14,347 nt of DNA from UBA3071 sp965369635. GTDB taxonomy: Bacteria > Chloroflexota > Anaerolineae > UBA3071. The DNA is taken from assembly GCA_965369635.1 (NCBI GenBank), contig CBDURC010000059.1:1-14347 (forward strand), written 5' to 3'. Below are positions 5,883-12,505 of the stretch, one piece after another; the stretch's first letter is position 1; each line of letters begins with the position of its first letter. Position numbers and translations under genes: made by a program. The notes under the pieces were generated by a model that searched no databases, was not told the DNA's origin, and was given only the letters and a program-made list of their open reading frames with translations.

Positions 5883-7463
5883 CTAGGCCAGGGACCAGAA
5901 ACCGCCCTCTTCGGGCTGATAGAGCTTACTGCTGGACAAGGCAGCAAAGATCGGCCCCGGCGGACAGCGCCGCACCATGTTGACACTACTGTATACCGTC
6001 TTGGCATGTACTTTACCGTCCGGACTGAGCTTGAGCAACTCAGGGATAACCTGGTCCAGCAACTCAGTGAGCGGCATGTCCTCCTGGCGCAAGGCCTGCC
6101 GCAAGTCCTCCACGGCCGCCGCGTCCAGAGCATCCACCACCATGAGCTTATCGTACTCGCAGGCGATGGGCATCTTGCGCATCTCGAACACAAGCTGATC
6201 GTCGTCCACACGAGCCAAACGCGCCCATTCCCGCCGCATACGACGCGGGCGGATGTCCACAACGATCTCTCCAGGCTCCTGTCCTCGCTGCAAGACAATG
6301 TAGGCACCAACGGGGACCTTGTGTTCCTTGAACCAGGGCATCAAGCCAACGATATAGCGCCCGTCATACACTACCCAGGCGGTGAAGCGTTGTCCCCAGC
6401 GTCCGTCCACCATGGTGACCATGCTCCGTCCCGTCTCTCCAGCGGCGAAGAACCCTCGGGTGCGGAAGGATAGCGGCAACGTGCCTGACTGCCGGTGTGG
6501 ATAGGAAAGCACAAACGTGACACTGGGAGCAACAGAGGGCGTCTCGACGACTTCCTCTGACCATTCGTCGCCCAGATCCCACTCGAACCGCAGCAGTTCG
6601 GCGCTCAGCAGCGAGCGGTCGTAGAACTGTGGCTCGTAGCGTAGTGGCGCGGGGATCGTCAACGCTCCTTCCGGCTGCAGGCGGCGCAGATACCAGAACC
6701 GTTTGCCACCAACGCCGATGTTGTCGAAGCGATCATCGTGCTCCAGCGCGTGATTGAGCGAGAAGAGCTGAATCTCTGAAGATACCTCGCTCGGCAGATC
6801 AAACTCCTCCAAGAGCCTTCCGGGAGGCACAGGCTGGCCGACCATCTCAATCAAAGCCTCGGCAATGTTCAGATGCCCGATATTGACGTCCGCGAGCATG
6901 TCTCGCAACAACCACTGTCCATTGCTGCAGATGAAACTATCATCCGCCTTCGCCTCGAGATGAGTCGCCAGACGCTGTCCCAGGTCGCCAGCTAACGATT
7001 CCTTCAACTCACCCGGAGCAAGCAAGCCCTCTTGCTCCAGCAAGGCCTCGCCACCGTCGTCCACATTCAGCTTGTGCGGCGTCTGAAACGAAGCGGCAAA
7101 TTCGCGCGCCTTTCGTTGCCCCTCGAACTGCACCTTGATGACGTCAAATTCGCCATGTTCAGGGTTCAAACCCGTCCGCTTCTCAATCACGACCCCCACG
7201 GCGAAGTCGAAGACTGGGAAGACCAATCGTTGTCCCACCTCATAGTCTTCCCTGGGCTGATAGAGCGTGCCCTTGGACAGCTCTTCTCGGACGTGCGCTT
7301 CTTCCTGCCGACAATGGAAACCAATGAGATCCAAGCCCAACTCGTCGGCGCTGTACGGCCGCCCCTTGTCCACGAGCACACCGTAGAGGTGAGCCAGGTC
7401 GTCCTCAGAAAAGCGAAATGCGGAACCCCAATACTCCGCGGTCTGCGTCTTACGCTGAAACAC
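5883..7463 (-). CDS. Large hypothetical protein with winged-helix-like and B3-like segments
   Basis: The 526-aa product is not recognised as a named protein. Several segments resemble nucleic-acid-binding modules, by eye only. Residues about 73-123 (YEVGQRLVFPVFDFAVGVV and following) resemble a small SH3/KOW-type barrel. Residues about 195-260 end in DDRFDNIG...RFWYL, like the 'DpRF..vg.g.W.L' ending of HARE-HTH winged helices. Residues about 328-410 (LPLSFRTRGFF, DGRWGQRF, then GAYIVLQRG and RPRRMRREW) recall a B3-like barrel. Residues about 465-526 end in LYQPEEGGFWSLA, a second winged-helix-like ending. The GTG at 7463 is chosen because GGAGG (7472-7476) is 8 nt upstream, just below the promoter; the frame stays open to 7709, but that part is untranscribed. 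It shares a transcript with the 146-aa gene. Confidence 0.8.
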   Translation of the reverse strand: MFQRKTQTAEYWGSAFRFSEDDLAHLYGVLVDKGRPYSADELGLDLIGFHCRQEEAHVREELSKGTLYQPREDYEVGQRLVFPVFDFAVGVVIEKRTGLNPEHGEFDVIKVQFEGQRKAREFAASFQTPHKLNVDDGGEALLEQEGLLAPGELKESLAGDLGQRLATHLEAKADDSFICSNGQWLLRDMLADVNIGHLNIAEALIEMVGQPVPPGRLLEEFDLPSEVSSEIQLFSLNHALEHDDRFDNIGVGGKRFWYLRRLQPEGALTIPAPLRYEPQFYDRSLLSAELLRFEWDLGDEWSEEVVETPSVAPSVTFVLSYPHRQSGTLPLSFRTRGFFAAGETGRSMVTMVDGRWGQRFTAWVVYDGRYIVGLMPWFKEHKVPVGAYIVLQRGQEPGEIVVDIRPRRMRREWARLARVDDDQLVFEMRKMPIACEYDKLMVVDALDAAAVEDLRQALRQEDMPLTELLDQVIPELLKLSPDGKVHAKTVYSSVNMVRRCPPGPIFAALSSSKLYQPEEGGFWSLA

Positions 7464-7471
7464 GCTACGAT

Positions 7472-7476
7472 CCTCC
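7472..7476 (-). promoter_or_regulatory. Ribosome binding site fixing the GTG start of the 526-aa gene
   Basis: On the minus strand GGAGG (7476 to 7472) lies 8 nt before the GTG at 7463. The longer open frame to 7709 starts upstream of the promoter at 7506-7534 and would overlap the promoter of the divergent gene. Confidence 0.7.
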
Positions 7477-7505
7477 ACTCCTCTTGCCGATGATTGCAGT
7501 AATTC

Positions 7506-7534
7506 ATTATACCAGCTTTCCACAGGCTTGACAA
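7506..7534 (-). promoter_or_regulatory. Promoter of the 526-aa/146-aa unit
   Basis: On the minus strand TTGTCA (7534 to 7529) and a perfect TATAAT (7511 to 7506) are 17 nt apart. The start site would be near 7499, giving a leader of about 36 nt that contains the GGAGG site. Confidence 0.75.
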
Positions 7535-7620
7535 ACGGGCGCGGCGACTTGCTCAGTATCCCCTGCTTCTCCGGCTGACGGAACGATGTGCACATCGGCG
7601 CTGATGCTGTGGCTCCGTCA

Positions 7621-7649
7621 TTGCCTGGAACGAAGATCGGTGCTATAAT
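7621..7649 (+). promoter_or_regulatory. Promoter of the metalloenzyme-HD-LCP operon
   Basis: TTGCCT (7621-7626) and a perfect TATAAT (7644-7649) are 17 nt apart, placing the start site near 7656. It is divergent from the promoter at 7506-7534, with about 85 bp between the two -35 boxes. Nothing else was recognised between 7464 and 7692. Confidence 0.7.
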
Positions 7650-7692
7650 GCGCCACGTGTGCACAGCAGCGGTGGCCAGAGACGTGACGGGG

Positions 7693-8664
7693 ATGCGAGT
7701 CGGCAACAACAGTCACAGGCGACGTTATGAGCGCACAACAGGCGGGAAGCGTAGGCCCGTGTGCTTTGTCTTCCTTGACGGTGTCGGGCTGGCGCCAGCG
7801 GATGGCAGAAACCCGCTGGCCCGGGCAGCAATGCCCAACGTACGCCGCCTGTTGGGCGAGCCGATGGTCGCCGGTCAGTCGGTGGACAGAGACGGTCTGC
7901 TGCTCCTACCGCTGGACGCCTGCCTGGGCGTGGAAGGGTTGCCCCAGAGCGCCACGGGCCAGACAGCCCTCTTCACCGGGGTGAACGCCGCCGCGCTGGT
8001 GGGAGCGCACGTGGCCGCCTACCCCACCGAGGCGCTGCGGCAGGTCATCGCTGGGCACAGCTTGCTGAAGCAGGCAACTGATCACGGTCTGCGTGCGACG
8101 TTTGCCAACGCCTACACCGGAACCTACTGGCAGCGAGTCGCACAGCGCAAGTTGCGTCACTCTGCCAGCACGCTGACCACCATGGCTGCTGGCCTGCGCT
8201 TCCGCACGCTGGACGACCTTGAGCGGGGCGAAGCGGTCTACTGGGACATCACCCACGAGGTGATGCGCTCGTTCCTCGGGCTGGACGTGCCATTGCTTGA
8301 GCCGGAGGAAGCAGGCCGGCGGCTGGCACGGCTGGTGGCGGCCCACGACCTTGTCCTTTTCGAGAGCTTCCTCACTGACCTGGCCGGCCACGGACGGCTG
8401 CCCCAGCCCACAGAGGAAGTGCTCACGCTGCTGGATCGCTTCTTGGGGGGTCTGCTGGAAACCCTGCCCGACGAAGCTACGCTGGTGCTTTCCAGCGATC
8501 ACGGCAACCTGGAGGATTCCAACACGCGGGCGCACACGCTGAACCCGGTGCCACTGCTGGTAGTCGGCCCAGCCGCGGCATCATTCCGTCAGGCCCATGC
8601 CATCACAGACGTGACGCCCGGTATCTTGCACTGGTTGGGAGTCAGAGACCACAAATCAAGATGA
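7693..8664 (+). CDS. Alkaline-phosphatase-superfamily metalloenzyme (iPGM-like)
   Basis: The 323-aa product has the layout of the alkaline phosphatase/cofactor-independent phosphoglycerate mutase superfamily, which hydrolyses or transfers phosphate groups with two metal ions. Visible motifs are FVFLDGVGLAP with D29; QSATGQTALFTG, where S86 aligns with the nucleophilic Ser of the iPGM 'SEVGH' motif; LTDLAGHG with D229 and H233; LSSDHGNLED with D269 and H270; and H281 in RAHTLNPVP. It is much shorter than iPGM (about 510 aa) and lacks its large inserted domain, so phosphoglycerate mutase activity is not implied. The start is uncertain: ATG 7693 is the first ATG after the predicted start site but has a poor ribosome binding site, and GTG 7759 is possible. 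The stop overlaps the next gene as ATGA. Confidence 0.85.
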   Translation: MRVGNNSHRRRYERTTGGKRRPVCFVFLDGVGLAPADGRNPLARAAMPNVRRLLGEPMVAGQSVDRDGLLLLPLDACLGVEGLPQSATGQTALFTGVNAAALVGAHVAAYPTEALRQVIAGHSLLKQATDHGLRATFANAYTGTYWQRVAQRKLRHSASTLTTMAAGLRFRTLDDLERGEAVYWDITHEVMRSFLGLDVPLLEPEEAGRRLARLVAAHDLVLFESFLTDLAGHGRLPQPTEEVLTLLDRFLGGLLETLPDEATLVLSSDHGNLEDSNTRAHTLNPVPLLVVGPAAASFRQAHAITDVTPGILHWLGVRDHKSR

Positions 8665-9275
8665 AGATTGATGTGCACCACTTGCTTCCACTGCTTTTCG
8701 AGGTCAATCAACTCAAGCGCATCCCCCGCATGGGCTGGGTTGTGCGCGGCATGGGGCCCGCCGATACGGAGAGCGTGGCCGAGCACACCTACGGCATGGC
8801 GCTCACCGCCTTGCTGCTGGCAGAACTGGTGGACGAACCTGTGGATCGAGGTCGTCTGCTCACCATCTGCCTGCTGCATGACCTGCCAGAGACGCAGATC
8901 CTGGATCTGGTGCCAACGGCCGTCCGGTACCTGACGCCAGCCGCCAAGCGTCGAGCGGAGGAGCTCGCGTTGGCCGACCTGCTGTCGGACCTCCCCTCCC
9001 ACCAGGAATTGCAGGCCCTGTGGCAGGAGTTCGAAGAGGGCACGACACCCGAGGGGCGTCTGGCTCGTGATGCCGACAAGCTGGATATGATGATACAGGC
9101 TGCGGCCTACGAGCGGGCAGGCTGGCGTCAGCTCGGTGAATTCTGGCAAGAGATGAAGAAGCATGAGTGGGGGTTTGCAGCCAGCCAAGAGCTGTTCCGG
9201 GAGCTGGCTGAACAGAGGGCAGCAAGCCAGTGCAGCTCTGTGCGCGAAGATCAGGCACTGGGTGAACGGCGATGA
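8661..9275 (+). CDS. HD-domain phosphohydrolase, YfbR/HDDC2-like
   Basis: The 204-aa product matches the HD-domain family that includes the 5'-deoxynucleotidase YfbR and HDDC2. The metal ligands are visible: H42 in SVAEHTYGMAL, H73-D74 in CLLHDLPETQILD, and D139 in RDADKLDMM. E77, next to the HD pair, fits the family pattern. Length matches YfbR (about 199 aa). Family members dephosphorylate deoxynucleoside monophosphates, but substrate cannot be told from sequence alone. The C-terminal 20 residues are low-complexity and probably not part of the fold. The ATG overlaps the preceding stop (ATGA) and the stop overlaps the next start (ATGA), so translation of all three genes is coupled. Confidence 0.9.
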   Translation: MKIDVHHLLPLLFEVNQLKRIPRMGWVVRGMGPADTESVAEHTYGMALTALLLAELVDEPVDRGRLLTICLLHDLPETQILDLVPTAVRYLTPAAKRRAEELALADLLSDLPSHQELQALWQEFEEGTTPEGRLARDADKLDMMIQAAAYERAGWRQLGEFWQEMKKHEWGFAASQELFRELAEQRAASQCSSVREDQALGERR

Positions 9276-10426
9276 GCAGGGGCCGGCTGCTGCTGTTCTT
9301 GTCTCTGGTAGCATTGGGCGCGCTGCTTCTGGCCGCAGGCTGCCTGGTCCTATCAGGGCAGCACCAGGCGGCGTCTGATTCCCAGGCGGCTGCAACGAGC
9401 GCTCCGCTGACCGTGTCTGCCATGCCAAGAGCCACCCGAACTGCCACTGCGCCTGTCGCCCTGCCATCTCCCACGCCGACGGCCACGCCAGCAGCGACAT
9501 TGACACCTACCCCAACCATGACGCCCACACCAACGCCCACCCTGGCGCCGCTGCAGCGTATCCTGCTCTTGGGAACGGACGAGAGAGGCGAATCGTCGGG
9601 TGGTGTGTGGCTAACCGACGCCATCTTGGTGGTGACTGTGGACGCCGAGAACAAGCGCATCGGCATGCTGGGCATTCCGCGTGATCTCTGGGTTAAGCCG
9701 CCAACGATGTGGGAGATGAGAATCAACCAGGTGGACTACCTGGGTGACCAGCACGACTACCCGGGCGGCGGCGCTGCCCTGCTTGCCGACACGCTGAAGG
9801 AAACGTTCGGGATGGAGATTGACCACTACGTGCGCTTCAAGCAGCAAGGCTTCGTGCAAGCCATCGATGTCATGGGCGGCATCACCGTGACGCTCGACTG
9901 CCCCCTGCAGGAGTTTGCTCCTGCTGACCCGGGCTCTGACAGGCAGTACAAGGAACTGCACTTGGATGCGGGCCCGCAGTGGCTAGACGGCGAAACGGCG
10001 CTGAAGTTCGTCACCTATCGCTACCGCTTCGGCGACTGGGGCCGAGCCAAACGGCAACAGTTGCTTCTGCTGGCACTGCGCGACCAGGCCCTGCAGTTGG
10101 ACATCATCACCAGGATTCCTGTGCTGTGGAGCATCGTCAAGGATTCTATCCAGAGCGATCTGACGCTGCTGGATTGGGTGAGGCTGGCCCGCTTCGCAAT
10201 GCAGATTGACCCCAAGGATATCCACGGGCGGGTGATTGACGAGACGATGACAGAAGACTACGTCACCGAGAAAAGCGGATTGGCGTTGGCAGGTGACATG
10301 GACGCGATCGCGGAAGTCATTGAGACGCTCTTCGACGTAGAGCCCGCGGACGAATTCTACGATCAATCGGAGCACTGCCCGCCCATCTGGCCTTCTCCTA
10401 CGCCCACAGCGACCCCGTTGATGTGA
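9272..10426 (+). CDS. LCP (LytR-CpsA-Psr) family cell-envelope protein
   Basis: LCP proteins transfer undecaprenyl-linked glycopolymers to peptidoglycan or other acceptors outside the membrane. The 384-aa product has a signal anchor (about 5-28), then a Pro/Thr-rich linker (about 64-93, TPTPT-type repeats), then the LCP domain (about 95-320). Family motifs are LLLGTDERG, IGMLGIPRDLWV with the conserved Arg-Asp pair, RINQVDYLGD, and LDGETALKFVTYRYRFGDWGRAKRQQ, the last matching the usual 'ALxyvRxRxxdxDxgRxxRQQ' pattern. The anchor contains LAAGC (C24), so lipoprotein processing is possible but not typical, because -3 is Ala. A second short Pro/Thr tail (PSPTPTATP) ends the protein. The gene overlaps the HD gene as ATGA. 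No terminator was found downstream. Confidence 0.92.
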   Translation: MSRGRLLLFLSLVALGALLLAAGCLVLSGQHQAASDSQAAATSAPLTVSAMPRATRTATAPVALPSPTPTATPAATLTPTPTMTPTPTPTLAPLQRILLLGTDERGESSGGVWLTDAILVVTVDAENKRIGMLGIPRDLWVKPPTMWEMRINQVDYLGDQHDYPGGGAALLADTLKETFGMEIDHYVRFKQQGFVQAIDVMGGITVTLDCPLQEFAPADPGSDRQYKELHLDAGPQWLDGETALKFVTYRYRFGDWGRAKRQQLLLLALRDQALQLDIITRIPVLWSIVKDSIQSDLTLLDWVRLARFAMQIDPKDIHGRVIDETMTEDYVTEKSGLALAGDMDAIAEVIETLFDVEPADEFYDQSEHCPPIWPSPTPTATPLM

Positions 10427-10477
10427 CAAGGGGATTGGGGCAGGTACATCACAGCGACAGTGTATCGCACTCCACTT

Positions 10478-10506
10478 TGGACATGTACGGCATAACATGA
10501 TACAAT
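10478..10506 (+). promoter_or_regulatory. Promoter of the PHP-AlbA gene
   Basis: TGGACA (10478-10483) and TACAAT (10501-10506) are 17 nt apart. The start site would be near 10513, giving a leader of about 55 nt. The -10 box overlaps a perfect inverted repeat (10502-10515). Confidence 0.65.
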
Positions 10507-10515
10507 TGGAATTGT
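10502..10515. promoter_or_regulatory. Inverted repeat over the -10 box, candidate operator
   Basis: ACAATT-GG-AATTGT is a perfect 6-bp inverted repeat with a 2-bp centre. It covers most of the -10 box and the predicted start site, where a repressor would block transcription. No known regulator is matched. Confidence 0.4.
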
Positions 10516-10567
10516 CATTTAAGAACGGACTTCCCGGCTATTCGGGAGAAAGGAGAATGAAAGACAC

Positions 10568-12307
10568 GTGACATCGAGCAGAAAGAAAAAGCAGAAGCGG
10601 CAATGGCGACAGGTGGATTTGCATCTGCACACGCCCGCCTCAGCCGATTGGGCGGAGCCAGGGGTGACGTTTTTGGACTGGCTTCAGGCAGCTGAGCGGA
10701 AAGGATTGGACATCGTCGCCATCACCGACCACAACACCGTCGCCGGCGTAGCCCGATTGCGGCAGGAATTGGAGAGGCTATCCTGGCTGGAGAACAGTGG
10801 TCGTCTGCAAAACGAGGAGAAAGCCGCACTGAAGGAGTTCCGGCGCCTGGGAGAGAAGGTATTAGTGCTTCCAGCATTCGAGTTCACAGCCACGTTCGGC
10901 TTCCACCTGCTGGGCATCTTCCCGCCCGAAACCTCGGTGCGGCAGTTGGAGCTGTTGCTGCTGCGACTCAACGTCCCTGCCGACAAGCTAGACGATGGTT
11001 CGACCGAAGTGGGAGCCACGGCTGACGTGCTCACCGCCTACCGGCTCATCCATGAGGCAGGCGGACTGGTGCTTGCCGCTCACGCCAACTCCACCCACGG
11101 CGTGGCTATGCGCAATTTCCCCTTCGGCGGCCAGACCAAGATTGCCTACACCCAGGATCCGCACCTGCATGGGCTGGAGGTCACGGACCTGGAAAGCAAG
11201 GGCCGGCGCACGACCGCCCGTTTCTACAACGGATCGAAGCCGGAGTATCCCCGCCGCATGCATTGCATCCAAGGCTCCGACGCGCATCGTCTGCGGCGAG
11301 ACCCCAAGGACAAGGTGCATCTGGGCATCGGCGATCGCACCACCGAGGTATTGCTGCCGGATGTGAGTTTCGAGGCCCTCAAGGCCATCTTCGAAGGCCA
11401 CGATTTCACTCTGACGCGCCCCTACCGGGCCGCAAAAGCGCCCTTCGATCACGTCTCGGCGGCTCGAGAGCAGGGGCCGAGCATCGTGCAGTCGTTTCAC
11501 GAGAGCATGAGCCGCAGCGGAGGCCGGATGCACAAGGTGCTCTGCGACATGGTGGCCTTCGCCAACACGAAGGGTGGCACGATCTATGTCGGAGTCAGCG
11601 CCAGCCGCAAGGGAGTGCCTGGCGGCATAGCCAACCCTGAAGAAGCGATCGCCAGCCTGCGAGCGGAAATGCCGCGCAAGATCACACCACCGTTGGAAGT
11701 AACCATGGACACCCTGCAAAGCCAGGGGAAACAAGTGCTGCGGGTGGTCGTGCCCGAGGGATCAGACAAACCGTACATGATAGACGACATCAAGGTCTAC
11801 TTGCGGCAGGAGGCGGAGACCAGCCTGGCGGTGCGCGATGAGGTCGTCCAACTGATACGGGAGACGCTGGCCCAGACAGAGCCTCCAGCAGAGAAGATGG
11901 GTGTGCCTGCCGCCACACCGCAGCCGCCACCATGGCAGGAGGGGCGCCCCGTCGAACCGCCCAAGGTTGGCGTCCAGATCGTCGAGACGGTGGAGCGCAA
12001 AGGCGTCTTCTACCACACCGTAAAGGACCTGCGCAACGGCAACATCGTGCGCAACGTGACCCGCGAGTCGGCCCGCAAGCTGTGGCGCTACGCCATCACT
12101 CAAATGGAGACCAATACGGTCGTGGCCGATAAAGTGAAATGGGCGGGTGATGTCGGGCTGTGGCAGAAGCGGAGACGGGCGCGCAAGACGCGCTATGACT
12201 TCGTGCAACGTGTGGCCAATGGTTCGCTGGAGGTCTACTACGGCGTGACGGAAGAGGGCATCGAGGGGGTCTGGCAGAGACTCTTGGAGGAAGAGGGGAC
12301 AGCCTAG
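10568..12307 (+). CDS. PHP-domain / AlbA_2 (Schlafen-type) fusion protein
   Basis: The 579-aa product joins three parts. Residues about 15-290 are a PHP metal-dependent phosphoesterase domain: VDLHLHTPAS (H19, H21), AITDHNTV (D54, H55), E105, LAAHANSTHG (H172) and IQGSDAHRL (D238, H240). All usual metal ligands are present. Residues about 308-430 are an AlbA_2 domain (Schlafen/divergent AAA-4 type) with VAFANTKGGTIYVGV and DIKVYLRQ. Residues about 466-579 are a basic C-terminal region of unknown type, with DLRNGNIVRNVTRESARKLW. PHP domains act as nucleases, phosphatases or polymerase proofreaders; AlbA_2 domains occur in nucleases and regulators. A nucleic-acid-directed role is inference. The GTG at 10568 has AAGGAG 12 nt upstream, a long gap, but no better start exists before the PHP motif. 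Confidence 0.88.
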   Translation: MTSSRKKKQKRQWRQVDLHLHTPASADWAEPGVTFLDWLQAAERKGLDIVAITDHNTVAGVARLRQELERLSWLENSGRLQNEEKAALKEFRRLGEKVLVLPAFEFTATFGFHLLGIFPPETSVRQLELLLLRLNVPADKLDDGSTEVGATADVLTAYRLIHEAGGLVLAAHANSTHGVAMRNFPFGGQTKIAYTQDPHLHGLEVTDLESKGRRTTARFYNGSKPEYPRRMHCIQGSDAHRLRRDPKDKVHLGIGDRTTEVLLPDVSFEALKAIFEGHDFTLTRPYRAAKAPFDHVSAAREQGPSIVQSFHESMSRSGGRMHKVLCDMVAFANTKGGTIYVGVSASRKGVPGGIANPEEAIASLRAEMPRKITPPLEVTMDTLQSQGKQVLRVVVPEGSDKPYMIDDIKVYLRQEAETSLAVRDEVVQLIRETLAQTEPPAEKMGVPAATPQPPPWQEGRPVEPPKVGVQIVETVERKGVFYHTVKDLRNGNIVRNVTRESARKLWRYAITQMETNTVVADKVKWAGDVGLWQKRRRARKTRYDFVQRVANGSLEVYYGVTEEGIEGVWQRLLEEEGTA

Positions 12308-12380
12308 CGCCCCCTGGGGTACTCCGACTCCCCAACGGTATGAAGGCAATGAGGCAGAACTGACGCGTGGCCATAAGCCC

Positions 12381-12445
12381 GGCGGCTATGGAAAGCCGCC
12401 CTACACTTACATCCGCTTTCCGTAGGGCGGGTTTCCATACCTGCC
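12381..12445. repeat. REP-like paired hairpin element
   Basis: Two 24-bp arms (12381-12404 and 12422-12445) are inverted copies, matching at 21 of 24 positions across a 17-bp centre. Each arm is also a hairpin: GGCGGC pairs with GCCGCC around an 8-base loop in the left arm, and GGCGGG with CCTGCC (one G-T pair) in the right. Two of the three arm differences are compensating changes within these stems. It lies between the PHP-AlbA and phosphorylase genes. Confidence 0.8.
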
Positions 12446-12453
12446 ACTCCGCT

Positions 12454-12473
12454 GCCGGGCGTGGGAGCCCGGC
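12454..12473 (+). terminator. GC-rich hairpin before the phosphorylase gene, possible terminator
   Basis: GCCGGGC (12454-12460) and GCCCGGC (12467-12473) form a perfect 7-bp stem with a 6-base loop. A weak T-run (TTTT at 12480-12483) follows after 6 bases. It may end the PHP-AlbA transcript or be a further unit of the REP-like element. No clear promoter for the next gene lies between it and the ATG. Confidence 0.4.
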
Positions 12474-12505
12474 CTGCTGTTTTGAGACTGTACACTGAGG
12501 AAAAC

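Noticed and set aside
7528..7533. Perfect TTGACA on the plus strand as a -35 box
   Set aside because: No -10-like hexamer follows at 16-18 nt; the minus-strand TTGTCA/TATAAT promoter explains this stretch better.
7464..7709. N-terminal extension of the 526-aa protein to 608 aa
   Set aside because: It would start upstream of a near-consensus promoter on its own strand and overlap the divergent promoter; the GGAGG site points to GTG 7463.
12461..12505. Upstream ATG extending the phosphorylase by 15 residues
   Set aside because: The ATG lies within a GC-rich hairpin and the added residues are not part of the family; ATG 12506 has GAGG upstream and gives the family's N-terminus.
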